DNA of 25,247 bases from an uncultured Collinsella sp. (GCA_902467875.1 CABQWP010000027.1:1-25247), one strand, 5' to 3'; shown: positions 1-8,854, numbered from the stretch's first letter. A program made the numbers and translations. The notes: generated by a model not told the origin, from the letters alone.

Positions 1-96
1 GAGCCGCATTCACGCCAATCTGACGTTCAATTTCAAGGGCGCGACCAGAAGGTCAGCGCCCTTTCATTTCACGTCACCTTGGCGCAAATGCGGCTC
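1..96. repeat. Nested inverted repeat at left edge
   Basis: The arms GAGCCGCATTCACGCCAA (1-18) and TTGGCGCAAATGCGGCTC (79-96) are inverted copies with two mismatches. They enclose a second, GC-rich hairpin at 37-61. The outer arms may extend past the window edge. It lies downstream of the minus-strand YhgE gene that ends at 139. Function is unknown. Confidence 0.6.
37..61. terminator. Hairpin terminator, possibly bidirectional
   Basis: The stem GGGCGCGACC (37-46) pairs with GGTCAGCGCCC (51-61), with one bulged A, around an AGAA loop. TTTCATTTC follows on the plus strand and TTGAAATTG on the minus strand, so either direction could be served. On the minus strand it would end the YhgE transcript. 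Confidence 0.5.
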
Positions 97-138
97 GCTC
101 GCTGGCATTAGTGCTACATCAGCGTTAACGTTGCCGCA

Positions 139-2328
139 CTAAATTAGCTTTGTCGACTCCAGTTTTTCGATGATCCAGTCGTTGGCTTTGATGACCGGGC
201 GGCGGAAGACGACGCCCAGTGCCAGCGACGGAATCAGATAGCTCGCCAGAATGCCTAGCTCAATCCAGTACTCCATGTGGTACGCACCGGCCATGGCGGC
301 ATGCATGGCGTTGATGCCGTGGGTGAACGGCAGGAACGGATAGATCGCCTGGAACACGGGGCCGGTCATCTCGATGGGGAACGTGCCGCCCGAACCGCCG
401 ACCTGCATGACCAGCAGCACGACGGCGAGCGCCTTGCCGATATCGCCAAACGAAACCGTAAGCGTGTAGACGATATTGGAGAACACGAGACTCGCGACCC
501 AGCCCGCCAGCACAAACTGCAGCGGGTCGTCGCACTGGATGCCAAAGAACAGGATGTCGCCCGCACACACGAGCGTTGCCTGCAGCAGGGCCAGACCGCC
601 AAAGAACAGGTAGCGGCCCAGGTAGATCTCGTGCAGGCGCACGGGGATGAGCTCGTTGATAAGCTCATCGTCAACCGAGACCTTCATCATGGCCGCCAGC
701 ACAATCGAGCCCACCCAGAGCGACAGAATCGTGTAGAACGGTGCCATGGCCGAACCGTAGTTGCGGATCGGATAGACCGGCTTGCGATCGAGCGCGACGG
801 GGCCGGAAAGCGACACGGCCAGACCCTCGGGATCATTGCCGATCATCGTCTTGATCGTAGCGAGGTCATCCGACATCAAGGCGCCGTCGAGCTCGTCCTT
901 AAACGCACTGATCTTGTCCGACGCCTCGCCCAGCTGATCAGAAGCCTTGTTGACCAGCTTTGCAGCCTTGGAGAGGCCCTTTGCCAGCGAACCGGATGCG
1001 TCGGTCAGGCCAGCAACAGCACTATCCAGATCGTTCGAAATACCGTTCAGCGAATCCAAAACGCCCGAGATGGTCTTCTTGAGCTCCTTTGCCTTGGCCG
1101 AAAACGCAGAGTCGTAGTCAGTCTTGGCGCCCGAGATACCAGCCTTGGCATCCGCGATTGCCTGATCGACCTCGGCACGCGACTTATTAACCTCTGCCAT
1201 GCTGTCAGAGAGAGACTTCGCGGTGGCCGTCAAGTCCTTGGCGTTGTTGCGATACTCCACAGCAATCCTGCTCAGCGATGTTGCCACAGACTTGAGGCTG
1301 TCCTGGAGTTTTTCGTCAGTCACCTGATCGGCAAAGCTGCGGAGCTGGTCGGCCGTGGCGTCGATATCGTCGGCACGCGTGTTGAGCGCCGCCGCGGCAT
1401 CGTTGAGCTGGGACACTGTAAGGTCGACATGTTGATTCGCGGCATCAAATGCCTTCGCAAGCTCGGCGGACACGTTGTCAAACGAGCCCGCGCTTCCGTC
1501 AATCGCGGCATTGATGGCGTCGTTGGCGTCCTTCAGCGCTTCCTTGGAATCGCTAATACCGCTCTTGACATGCTCCATCAGCTGCTTCGTTGACTCATCG
1601 ACCGTGCCCGTCTGCTTGAGCATGCCGCTCGCCGACGTCAGCGAATCGGACGTGGAGCTCAAAATGCCCGCCAGCGACGAAGCATTTGCCCGAACGTCTC
1701 GCAGGTCCTCAATCGAATCGCCGAGCGTCGAGGACAGGTTGGCGATAAAGTTACCCACCTGGTCGGTGCTCATGTAATCGAGCAGGCTGGACACCGTCTT
1801 AAGACCGATCGTCGTAATGGTCTCGGTAAAAGTTTTGTTAACCTGGCTCTGGACGGCGCTCGAACCCTTCTCGGTCACGATCTGCGCAATGGCGTTGGCC
1901 TTCTGATTCTCGTAGAACTCGATATCGGCATGCTTCACGTCGGTCGAGAAAAGCGTCATCATGTCAGCGCTAAACGTTTTGGGGATAACGACGGCAGCAT
2001 AGTACGCGCCCGACTTAACGCCCTCGATAGCCTTTTCGCGATTGTTGAGCACAACCCAATCGAAGCTCTCGTTGCCGCGTAGGGTGGCGGTCACGTTTTC
2101 GCCCACGTTAACCTCGACGGGGATCAAATCGCTCTCGTAACCCTCATCGGTGTTGACCACGGCGATCTTAAGATTGCCGGTGTTGCCGTACGGATCCCAG
2201 CTGCCGGCGATGTTAAACCACGCGTACAGACACGGTACGATAATGAGGCCCATCACGACAACCAAGCCGATCACGGAGCGAGACACGTTTTGGACATCGC
2301 GCTTAAACAGATGCAGGATGTTCTTCAT
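139..2328 (-). CDS. YhgE/Pip domain membrane protein (729 aa)
   Basis: This is a large membrane protein of the YhgE/phage-infection-protein (Pip) family, related to EsaA of type VII secretion. The N-terminus has one membrane span (about residues 17-39) followed by the family hallmark YAWFNIAGSWDPYGNT. An extracellular, Ala/Ser/Asp-rich, coiled-coil-like region covers roughly residues 190-490. About five further spans lie between residues 529 and 708, with the conserved PIEMTGPVFQAIYPFLPFTHG stretch near 651-671. The start codon directly follows the stop of the upstream paralogue (TAAATG). A near-perfect ribosome site (AAAGGAGGTGA) sits inside the end of that upstream gene, so translation is probably coupled. 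The substrate is unknown; export or envelope roles are inferred from the family only. Confidence 0.9.
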   Translation of the reverse strand: MKNILHLFKRDVQNVSRSVIGLVVVMGLIIVPCLYAWFNIAGSWDPYGNTGNLKIAVVNTDEGYESDLIPVEVNVGENVTATLRGNESFDWVVLNNREKAIEGVKSGAYYAAVVIPKTFSADMMTLFSTDVKHADIEFYENQKANAIAQIVTEKGSSAVQSQVNKTFTETITTIGLKTVSSLLDYMSTDQVGNFIANLSSTLGDSIEDLRDVRANASSLAGILSSTSDSLTSASGMLKQTGTVDESTKQLMEHVKSGISDSKEALKDANDAINAAIDGSAGSFDNVSAELAKAFDAANQHVDLTVSQLNDAAAALNTRADDIDATADQLRSFADQVTDEKLQDSLKSVATSLSRIAVEYRNNAKDLTATAKSLSDSMAEVNKSRAEVDQAIADAKAGISGAKTDYDSAFSAKAKELKKTISGVLDSLNGISNDLDSAVAGLTDASGSLAKGLSKAAKLVNKASDQLGEASDKISAFKDELDGALMSDDLATIKTMIGNDPEGLAVSLSGPVALDRKPVYPIRNYGSAMAPFYTILSLWVGSIVLAAMMKVSVDDELINELIPVRLHEIYLGRYLFFGGLALLQATLVCAGDILFFGIQCDDPLQFVLAGWVASLVFSNIVYTLTVSFGDIGKALAVVLLVMQVGGSGGTFPIEMTGPVFQAIYPFLPFTHGINAMHAAMAGAYHMEYWIELGILASYLIPSLALGVVFRRPVIKANDWIIEKLESTKLI

Positions 2329-5145
2329 TTATGCCTCACCTCCTTTGGAGTGCTTGCCAAGCGCGGTGGTATCTCCATCATTTGTGGCTGTGCTGTCGCT
2401 GCCCTGAGATTTATGGTGCGAGCCGATATGCGGCAAGCGGCCCGTGGACTGATCGCCGCCCTTGGCACCACGCTCGCTGGCGTTGAGGCCAAACATGTGG
2501 CGGGCGGCAGGAATGGCGGCCGTGTGTTCGCGCATCTCGCGACGCAGGTCCTCATCCGAAAGCGCCGAGATGCGCATCTGGGTATTGAGGCTCGCTCGGA
2601 TATATTCGATATTGATAAGCCAGCCGCAGATGGCAATAACCGAGATGATCCAAATGACAAGCAGGATGATCTTGCCGTTATTGTCGATATCGAGAACCGT
2701 CGACAGGACAAAGAGCAGGACCTGAACGCCCACCACGGCGGCAAAACCGCCCTTGATGTAGTACGGGTAGCGATGTTCAAAGGCGACCGCATGATCGAGC
2801 AGTTCGCGACGGTACGAATCGGAATCGAGCATGACGCGCATGGCCGTGCGCAGCGAGTAGCGCTGGCGCGGCAGGTCGTTGGACTCGCAAATCATCATAC
2901 CGGTCGTGGAGAGCTGTTTATCAAAGAGCAGGTTAAGGTTGAGCAGCAGCGGACGCAGCTGCAGGCCGATAAAGAGCGCCACGATCAAGAACACGCCCAG
3001 AATGCACAGGTTAAACAGGTAGTTGAACGAATACATGCCGCCGACCGTCTCGCGCAGCAGATTGATGCCGTAGGTAAAGGGCAGCAGCGGGTGCAGCCAC
3101 TGGAAGAAGCCGGGCATCATCTCGATGGGGTACATGCCCGACGAACCCGGGATCTGCACGATGACGAGAATGACGCCGATAGCCTTGCCGATATGCTTAA
3201 ACGTGGTGGACAGCGCATAGATGATATTGACGTAGGTGAACGAAATGGCGATGCCGCCCAGCACGAACAGCAGCGGGCTGACGCACTGCACGCCAATCAC
3301 CAGATCGCCTACCGTAACGATGATGGCCTGCAACGCGCCCAGGATCACCATGAGCAACCAGCGGCCAAAGTAGCCTTGGCGCGCCGTAAAGCTGCCAACA
3401 CCTTCACGGTCGACCTCGAGCTTGTAAATGGCGATGAGCACATAGCCGCCCACCCAAAGCGCCAGATTGGTGTAGAAGGGAGCGATGCCCGAGCCAAAGC
3501 TCTTGACCGGATAGATTGGCTTGGACGTCAACTCAACCGGAGACGCCATGAAATCTGCCACGTCATTGACGTCGACGTCCATGAGGTCGGCTAACTCGCC
3601 CATAGACTCAGAGGTCTGCAGCGCCGCAATGTCATTAGCGGCGGTCGCGAGCTTGTCCTGAACCTTGGCAAGAGAGGCATCGGTTTGAGACAGCGTGGTC
3701 TTTGCCTGCTTGAGCGTGGCGTCGAGCTGCGCCAGCGTGCCGCGCGCGCTCGCTATCGTGGGGGTCATACCCGATACAATGCCGGTCAAATCGCCCGAAA
3801 CGGCGGCAAAGGAGTCCAGCGCGCTCGAAGCCTTCGGCAGTGCGTTCTGCCCCAGATCGGTCTGAGCCTGACCGAGGTTAGCCGTACCGGTCTGAATTGC
3901 CGTGTTGAGTGGTTTGCTCGCGTTCGAGATTGCCGTAGCGTCGTTTGCCATGGCGCGCGACTGTGCAGAAAGGCCATCCTTAATGCTCTGCAGCTTCTGG
4001 TTTTGCTCGCGAAGCGAATTGATGGTCGACGCGATGAGCGCATCGGCGTTCTCCGATCCCGTCGACGTATCGTTAACGAGAATCTGCAGGCGCTCGATGA
4101 CAGCGCTGTTGTGGTCAATCGTCGCCTGAAGGGATTCGAGCGAGTTGTCGATTCGAGTGGTCGTGGACGTAACCGTACCGGTAAGCCTGCCAATCGCGGC
4201 GTTCGCAGAAGCCGATGTCTTACTCAGCACGATGCTGCCCTCCGAAAGTGCCTTGGAGAGCGAGGTGATGGACTTGCCAGCCGTGGTGCGAGCTTCGCCC
4301 AGCAGATCATTACCCTGAGCGATTGCCTGCGTTAGCGAAGGCGCCTGTCCCTGCAGGCCCGCCAACGCAGCATCGGCCGAAGCAATCGAGCTGCTTGTCT
4401 TATCGATGGCGGCATTCATATCGCCAATCGAATCGCGCACCTCGCCCAAGGTGTCGGACGCCTCGGACACCGAACTTGCCAGCGAGTCCTGAGTCTGGGT
4501 TGCCTTGTCCTTTAAATCGACACCGGCATCCTTGGCGATACCGGCAACAGTCTTGCCTACCGTAGAGACAAATTCCGAGTTGATCTGCTCCTCGATGGTG
4601 TTTGCACCGGTATCGGTAACCTTGGGCGCAATGGCGCTCTTCTTCTCATTGACGTAGTACGTGAGCTTGGGCTGATGGTAGTTGCCGTCGAGCATCGAAA
4701 CCAGGTTATCCGAGAAGTTCTTGGGAATCACGATAGCGGCATAGTACTCGCCGCTCTCGACGCCCTCCTTGGCATCGGCCGTCGAGTCGACGAACGTCCA
4801 GCCCAACTGATGATTCTCCTTGAGCTGGTCGACCACTTTGTCGCCAGCGTTGAGCTCACCCACCAAGTCGTTTTGGGTGCCTCGATCGTTGTTGGCGATA
4901 GCAATCTTGATGCCTTGGGTGTTTCCATACGGATCCCAGTTTGCCACGATGTTATACCAGGCATACAGCGAGGGAATAACGCACACGCCTAGGGTAACCA
5001 CCAGGGCGACGGGGTTCACAAGCAGTCGCTTAATGTCGCGCTTAAATATCGCAAAGGACGCCTTTGCATTGGATAGTTTGCTGCCGAGACTCACGCTTGG
5101 ACCATCCATCCTGTCGTTAAATCGAATCGTACTATCGACAACCAT
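2329..5145 (-). CDS. YhgE/Pip domain membrane protein with C-terminal extension (938 aa)
   Basis: This is a second YhgE/Pip family protein and the first gene of the pair. It has an N-terminal span at about residues 45-65 followed by YAWYNIVANWDPYGNT, a long coiled-coil-like ectodomain, and a multi-span C-terminal block with PIEMMPGFFQWLHPLLPF. Unlike its neighbour it continues for about 180 residues past residue 757. That extension has two more predicted spans (about 798-818 and 826-846) and a charged, Gly/Ser-rich and probably disordered tail. The start is uncertain: 5145 has no clear ribosome site, and an in-frame ATG at 5109 is the alternative. The two proteins may work together, but that is inference from coupling. 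Confidence 0.88.
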   Translation of the reverse strand: MVVDSTIRFNDRMDGPSVSLGSKLSNAKASFAIFKRDIKRLLVNPVALVVTLGVCVIPSLYAWYNIVANWDPYGNTQGIKIAIANNDRGTQNDLVGELNAGDKVVDQLKENHQLGWTFVDSTADAKEGVESGEYYAAIVIPKNFSDNLVSMLDGNYHQPKLTYYVNEKKSAIAPKVTDTGANTIEEQINSEFVSTVGKTVAGIAKDAGVDLKDKATQTQDSLASSVSEASDTLGEVRDSIGDMNAAIDKTSSSIASADAALAGLQGQAPSLTQAIAQGNDLLGEARTTAGKSITSLSKALSEGSIVLSKTSASANAAIGRLTGTVTSTTTRIDNSLESLQATIDHNSAVIERLQILVNDTSTGSENADALIASTINSLREQNQKLQSIKDGLSAQSRAMANDATAISNASKPLNTAIQTGTANLGQAQTDLGQNALPKASSALDSFAAVSGDLTGIVSGMTPTIASARGTLAQLDATLKQAKTTLSQTDASLAKVQDKLATAANDIAALQTSESMGELADLMDVDVNDVADFMASPVELTSKPIYPVKSFGSGIAPFYTNLALWVGGYVLIAIYKLEVDREGVGSFTARQGYFGRWLLMVILGALQAIIVTVGDLVIGVQCVSPLLFVLGGIAISFTYVNIIYALSTTFKHIGKAIGVILVIVQIPGSSGMYPIEMMPGFFQWLHPLLPFTYGINLLRETVGGMYSFNYLFNLCILGVFLIVALFIGLQLRPLLLNLNLLFDKQLSTTGMMICESNDLPRQRYSLRTAMRVMLDSDSYRRELLDHAVAFEHRYPYYIKGGFAAVVGVQVLLFVLSTVLDIDNNGKIILLVIWIISVIAICGWLINIEYIRASLNTQMRISALSDEDLRREMREHTAAIPAARHMFGLNASERGAKGGDQSTGRLPHIGSHHKSQGSDSTATNDGDTTALGKHSKGGEA

Positions 5146-5200
5146 TGTAGTAGGCGCTTTAACGTCTCAAAGCACAATGGTGTTGAGTTTTGCGGGTAGC

Positions 5201-5206
5201 AATATA
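5201..5206 (-). promoter_or_regulatory. Candidate -10 box for the YhgE pair
   Basis: On the minus strand TATATT lies about 55 bases before the first YhgE start, with a weak -35 (TGTACG) 17 bases upstream. Two direct GTACAG copies at 5225 and 5233 overlap the -35 region and could be a regulator site. This is a pattern match only. Confidence 0.35.
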
Positions 5207-5283
5207 CTACGAAGATGAGTTAACGTACAGATGTACAGTATCCTAAATTTCAGCAGGTCACAAAACCACAACCCGCACAAATA

Positions 5284-5312
5284 AATGATCCCTTGGGGAC
5301 GGAGGGATCATT
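5284..5312 (-). terminator. Hairpin between htpG and the YhgE genes
   Basis: The 10-bp arms AATGATCCCT and AGGGATCATT surround a loop containing GGGGACGG. On the minus strand TTATTTG follows the stem, which fits termination of the htpG transcript. The GGGAC core resembles the dispersed elements described elsewhere in this window. Confidence 0.5.
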
Positions 5313-5320
5313 CAAAAGGA

Positions 5321-5390
5321 AACGAGAGTGGAAAATCTCTCACTTCAAGCCCGCATTCGAGCCAAAAGTGGGAGATTATCCACTCTCGTT
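5321..5390. repeat. 23-bp inverted repeat downstream of htpG
   Basis: The arms 5321-5343 and 5368-5390 are inverted copies with two mismatches (outer part AACGAGAGTGG), separated by 24 bases. On the minus strand the second arm is followed by TCCTTTT. It could be a long terminator stem or a small palindromic mobile element. The rest of 5146-5420 shows no gene. Confidence 0.65.
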
Positions 5391-5420
5391 CTAATCTAGT
5401 TACGGTGCCGTATCCCCGAA

Positions 5421-7445
5421 CTACATCAAGTTGCAAACAGCCGCCGCGAAGGCTACGGGATCCTCGGGGAGGATGCCCTCGACCAGCAGGGCCTGGTCAT
5501 AGAGCAAACCGGAGTACTGCTTGATCTTGTCGGCGTCGCCCGCCTTCTGAGCGGCGACGAGCTTGGAAAAGACCGGGTGCTTGGCGTTGAGCTCGAGCAC
5601 GCGCTGGCTCTTGGGCATACCGTCGGGCGCGCCCTCGGGACCCTTCTGGAGCACCTTCTCCATCTCGAGCGAAAGCGGGCCCTCGGTGGTGATGCACGCG
5701 GGAGCATCGGTCAGGCGCGCAGAGACGGCAACCTTCTCGACCTTGTCGCCGAGTGCCTCCTTCATGGCGTTAAAGAGGTCCTCGTTCTCCTTGGTGGCGT
5801 CCTCGACCTCCTTTTTCTCGTCCTCGGTCGCCAGGTCAAGATCACCGGTTGCGACGTTCTTGAGCTCCAGGTGACGATCCTCAACCTCGGGCTCGGCACC
5901 ATCGGCCACGGCCTTCTCGGCAGCCTCGCGGGCGGCATCGTCCTCGTAGATCTTGGGCATATCGGCGGCAACGTACTCACGCATAGCCTGGAACGTGAAC
6001 TCATCCACATCCTGCGTCAGCAGCAGCACGTCATAGCCGCGGTCGAGCACGCCCTTTACCACGGGCATCTTGGCCAAGCGCTCACGCGAGTCGCCGGCGG
6101 CGTAGTAGATGGCCTTCTGATCCTCAGGCATGCCCTTGGCATACTCGGCCAGGGTAATCATCTTCTGTTCCTTGGCAGACCAGAACAGCAACAGGTCGGC
6201 GAGCTCATCGGCCTTCATGCCATAGCTCGAGTAGATGCCGTACTTAAGACCGCGGCCAAAGTTCTCAAAGAACTTCTCGTAGGCCTCGCGGTCGTTGTCA
6301 CGCATATCCTCAAGGTCGGCGGTAATCTTCTTTTCCACACGCTTGGCGATGGCCTTGAGCTGACGGTTCTGCTGCAGCGTCTCGCGCGAGATGTTGAGCG
6401 ACACGTCGGCGGAATCCACGACGCCGCGGACAAAGTTGTAGTAGTCGGGCAGCAGGTCGTCGCACTTCTCCATGATCAGGACGTTGGAGCTGTAGAGCGC
6501 CAGACCCTTCTCGTAGTCCTTGCTGTACAGATCGAACGGCGCGCGTCCCGGCACAAACAGCAGGGCGTCATACTCGAGCGTGCCCTCGGCGTGGAAGCTG
6601 ATGGTGCGCGCAGGATCGTCAAAGTCGTGGAACGTGGACTTGTAGAACTCGTCGTAGTCCTTCTGCTCGACATCGGAGCTGCGCTTCTTCCAGATCGGTG
6701 TCATGGAATTGACGGTCTCGAGCTCCTGGTAGTCCTCGTACTCGGGCTTGTAATCGTCGCCGGCGTCCTCGGGCTTGGGTTTCTGGCGGCTCTTGGACAC
6801 CATCATCTGGATCGGGTAGCGTACATAGTTACTGTACTGCTGAATCAGGCTCTTGAGACCCCACTCGGTCAGGAAGCGATCGTAGGTCTCGGCCTCGCCG
6901 TCGGCATCGAGCTTCTCGTTCTCGCGCAGCGTCAGGATGACATCGGTACCGTGCTCGGCGCGCTCGCCGTCCTCGATGGTGTAGCCCTCAAGACCGTCGG
7001 ATTCCCACACATGGGCGACATCCTCGCCATAGGCGCGGCTGACGACCTTCACATGGCTGGCGACCATAAAAGCCGAGTAGAAGCCCACGCCAAACTGACC
7101 GATGATGTCGACATCGGAGCCCTGCTGCTCGGCGTTCTCGGTCTTAAACTCCTCGGAGCCGGAATGGGCGATGGTGCCCAGATTGCGCTCCAGCTCCTCG
7201 GCGGTCATGCCAATGCCGTTATCCGAGATGGTAATGGTGCGGGCGTCTTTATCAAAGGAGACGCGAATGGCCAGGTCGCCCTGGTCGATCTTGACGCTCG
7301 GGTCCTGCAGGCTCTTAAAGTTGAGCTTGTCGACGGCGTCGCTCGCGTTAGAGATAAGCTCGCGCAGGAAGATTTCCTTATTGGTGTAGATGGAGTTGAT
7401 CATGAGGTCGAGCAGTTTTTTGCTCTCGGTCTTAAATTGACGCAT
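5421..7445 (-). CDS. htpG: Molecular chaperone HtpG (Hsp90 family)
   Basis: This is a cytoplasmic ATP-dependent chaperone of the Hsp90 family. The N-terminal GHKL ATPase domain shows all the expected motifs: LRELISNASDA with the Mg-binding Asn at residue 33, SDNGIGM at 74-80 and GQFGVGFYSAF at 116-126. The middle client-binding domain and the C-terminal dimerisation domain follow. At 674 residues it is somewhat longer than the roughly 625 residues of E. coli HtpG, with a charged insertion in the C-terminal half (AEKAVADGAEPEVEDRHLEL region). The start is supported by GAAAGGA six bases before the ATG. I saw no CIRCE or HspR-type inverted repeat in the leader, so heat control by HrcA or HspR is not supported here. 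Confidence 0.97.
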   Translation of the reverse strand: MRQFKTESKKLLDLMINSIYTNKEIFLRELISNASDAVDKLNFKSLQDPSVKIDQGDLAIRVSFDKDARTITISDNGIGMTAEELERNLGTIAHSGSEEFKTENAEQQGSDVDIIGQFGVGFYSAFMVASHVKVVSRAYGEDVAHVWESDGLEGYTIEDGERAEHGTDVILTLRENEKLDADGEAETYDRFLTEWGLKSLIQQYSNYVRYPIQMMVSKSRQKPKPEDAGDDYKPEYEDYQELETVNSMTPIWKKRSSDVEQKDYDEFYKSTFHDFDDPARTISFHAEGTLEYDALLFVPGRAPFDLYSKDYEKGLALYSSNVLIMEKCDDLLPDYYNFVRGVVDSADVSLNISRETLQQNRQLKAIAKRVEKKITADLEDMRDNDREAYEKFFENFGRGLKYGIYSSYGMKADELADLLLFWSAKEQKMITLAEYAKGMPEDQKAIYYAAGDSRERLAKMPVVKGVLDRGYDVLLLTQDVDEFTFQAMREYVAADMPKIYEDDAAREAAEKAVADGAEPEVEDRHLELKNVATGDLDLATEDEKKEVEDATKENEDLFNAMKEALGDKVEKVAVSARLTDAPACITTEGPLSLEMEKVLQKGPEGAPDGMPKSQRVLELNAKHPVFSKLVAAQKAGDADKIKQYSGLLYDQALLVEGILPEDPVAFAAAVCNLM

Positions 7446-7475
7446 GTGCAGTCCTTTCGCGCTACCCCTGTCCGC

Positions 7476-7500
7476 AAAAACGGCCCGGTCGCCCGAGCCG
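7476..7500 (-). terminator. Terminator-like hairpin in the htpG leader
   Basis: On the minus strand CGGCTCGG and CCGGGCCG form an 8-bp stem (7481-7500) around a GCGA loop, directly followed by TTTTT. It lies about 30 bases upstream of the htpG start and downstream of a TATAAA box. It either ends transcription from the acetyltransferase side or acts as a leader attenuator. Confidence 0.6.
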
Positions 7501-7531
7501 CATCGCAGACCTGCTATGTTCAGACTTAGAT

Positions 7532-7537
7532 TTTATA
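7532..7537 (-). promoter_or_regulatory. Candidate htpG -10 box
   Basis: TATAAA on the minus strand lies in the AT-rich part of the htpG upstream region. The best -35 at 17 bases (TGTATA) is weak. The leader from here would be about 80 bases and would contain the hairpin at 7481-7500. Confidence 0.35.
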
Positions 7538-7611
7538 ACCCATTAACGCGCATATATACATACGGAATCGAAAAACTGTATGTCCGAGCGCTCCAATGCG
7601 TCAATTGCCAA

Positions 7612-7656
7612 GGAGTGTCCCCAACTGCCGGCAGAAAAGGAACGTCCCTATCTGCC
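7612..7656 (-). repeat. Two adjacent palindromic GGGAC-core elements
   Basis: On the minus strand 7656-7630 reads GGCAGATAGGGACG and ends CTTTTCTGCC, with GGCAGA/TCTGCC as inverted ends. A degenerate second copy (GGCAGTTGGGGACACTCC) follows at 7629-7612. The first copy overlaps the stop codon of the acetyltransferase, whose TAG lies inside the TAGGGAC core. Similar elements flank the gene ends near 24185 and 24345. Confidence 0.6.
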
Positions 7657-8148
7657 ATCTACGCGCTTGGCCATCCAGACATGGGGTTGGCCCTCGTCTT
7701 CGTAATCTACCGGGGCAATTTGCGTGTAGCCCGCCTTTGCATAGAGCGGCAGCACGTATTCCTGCGCATGCAGCTTAATAAGCTTAGCGCCGGCATCGCG
7801 TGCACACGAAGCACTGGTCTCGACGATCGCACTCGCCAGTCCGCGACGACGCCTAGCCGGCAGCACGGCGACGCGCCCCATAATGTAGGTCTCCCCCGCC
7901 GCAACGTCTTCGTCCATGTCGCATGCCGGCAACACCGGGGCCCCTGCGTCAGCCACGCGTTCAAGCTCTTCGGGAAACACGCGCGAGCAACCGGCAAGCT
8001 CGTCGTCTACATAGAGCGTCACATGAATGCAGTTCGGATCCTCGTCGATAGCGTCGAACTCATTCTCGTAGCCCTGCTCGTCCATAAAAACGACGCGGCG
8101 CACCAACGCCGCGTCATCAAAACATCCCGTCTTAAGTTGGATATCCAT
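7648..8148 (-). CDS. GNAT family N-acetyltransferase (166 aa)
   Basis: This small cytoplasmic protein matches the GNAT acetyltransferase fold, of the ElaA/YjcF-like type. It has the early VRRVVFMDEQGYENEFD pattern typical of that group at residues 16-32, the acetyl-CoA pyrophosphate-binding loop RRRRGLA at about 99-105 after the VAVLP strand, and a C-terminal strand with PLYAKAGY. The acceptor substrate cannot be told from sequence. The start at 8148 is preferred over an in-frame ATG at 8166 because AAAGGG lies about six bases before it. It follows cpsB by 39 bases and may be cotranscribed with the cps module. Its last codons are supplied by a palindromic repeat. Confidence 0.88.
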   Translation of the reverse strand: MDIQLKTGCFDDAALVRRVVFMDEQGYENEFDAIDEDPNCIHVTLYVDDELAGCSRVFPEELERVADAGAPVLPACDMDEDVAAGETYIMGRVAVLPARRRRGLASAIVETSASCARDAGAKLIKLHAQEYVLPLYAKAGYTQIAPVDYEDEGQPHVWMAKRVDGR

Positions 8149-8187
8149 GGCTGCCCTTTCATTCAATGCGAACGTTAGGGACAGATA

Positions 8188-8838
8188 TTAGCGAAAATGA
8201 GCTCCGCGCACGCTAAACTTCGCGCGAGCCTTCGCCAGGCAGTCGTAATGACCCACGTTATGGGCATCGCTCGCGATGAAGCTGTACAGGTTCTGATCGA
8301 ACAGGCGCTGTGCCGGCTTTTTCTCGCGACCAAAGCGACCGCCGGCAATAAAGTCCGCCGAAGCCTGCAGCTTGCAGCCCATATCGACCAGGCGCTCCGC
8401 CACGCTTACATCCTTTTGAACCGCACGATAGCGCTCAGGATGAGCGATGATCACCTGGTAGCCACGGCACTGCAAATCGTAAATCGTGTTCTCGTACTCT
8501 CTAAACGCATACGCATCGGCATGCGTCGAAAGCTCGAGCAGAAACTCGTTGGTCCCATCGAAATGCAAGTGCTCCGCAGCATCGATACCAAGCTCAACGA
8601 GCTTTCGATGGTTGACCTCGAAGCCCATCTGGAGCGGAAAACCGTCAGCGTTATCACGCAGCAGCTCAAAGGCATCCCACATCTTGTCGTAATCAAAATA
8701 GGGATCACGACAGTGAGGAGTGCAAACGATTCTGGTTACACCGGCCCGCTTGGCAGCCTCGAGCATCGCCAAGCTCTCATCGAGATCGGCGGCGCCGTCG
8801 TCTACACCCGGCAAGATATGGCAATGAATGTCACGCAT
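8188..8838 (-). CDS. cpsB: PHP-type tyrosine-protein phosphatase, CpsB/CapC-like
   Basis: This is a metal-dependent phosphatase of the PHP family that in capsule systems removes phosphate from the CpsD tyrosine kinase. Metal-ligand motifs are clear: DIHCHILPGVDDG at residues 3-15, TPH at 40-42, AHPER at 132-136 and SDAHN at 190-194. At 216 residues it is a little shorter than the usual 240-255. The gene starts 16 bases after cpsD and belongs to the same transcript. Its stop codon is followed at once by a TCTGTCCCTAACG sequence related to the GGGAC-core repeats. Assignment is firm; the exact polysaccharide controlled is unknown. Confidence 0.93.
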   Translation of the reverse strand: MRDIHCHILPGVDDGAADLDESLAMLEAAKRAGVTRIVCTPHCRDPYFDYDKMWDAFELLRDNADGFPLQMGFEVNHRKLVELGIDAAEHLHFDGTNEFLLELSTHADAYAFREYENTIYDLQCRGYQVIIAHPERYRAVQKDVSVAERLVDMGCKLQASADFIAGGRFGREKKPAQRLFDQNLYSFIASDAHNVGHYDCLAKARAKFSVRGAHFR

Positions 8839-8854
8839 AGGTCAGCCTTATCAA

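Noticed and set aside
277..3594. Open frames opposite the YhgE genes
   Set aside because: The sense-strand genes have full family hallmarks; the antisense translations are Arg/Asp-rich and featureless.
5577..7529. Long open frame on the plus strand opposite htpG
   Set aside because: It mirrors a clear htpG gene, has low-complexity Leu/Val/Gly-rich sequence and no ribosome site; it is a by-product of GC-rich codon use.
7446..7560. CIRCE or HspR-type heat-shock operator before htpG
   Set aside because: I looked for TTAGCACTC/GAGTGCTAA and CTTGAGT/ACTCAAG-type repeats and found none.
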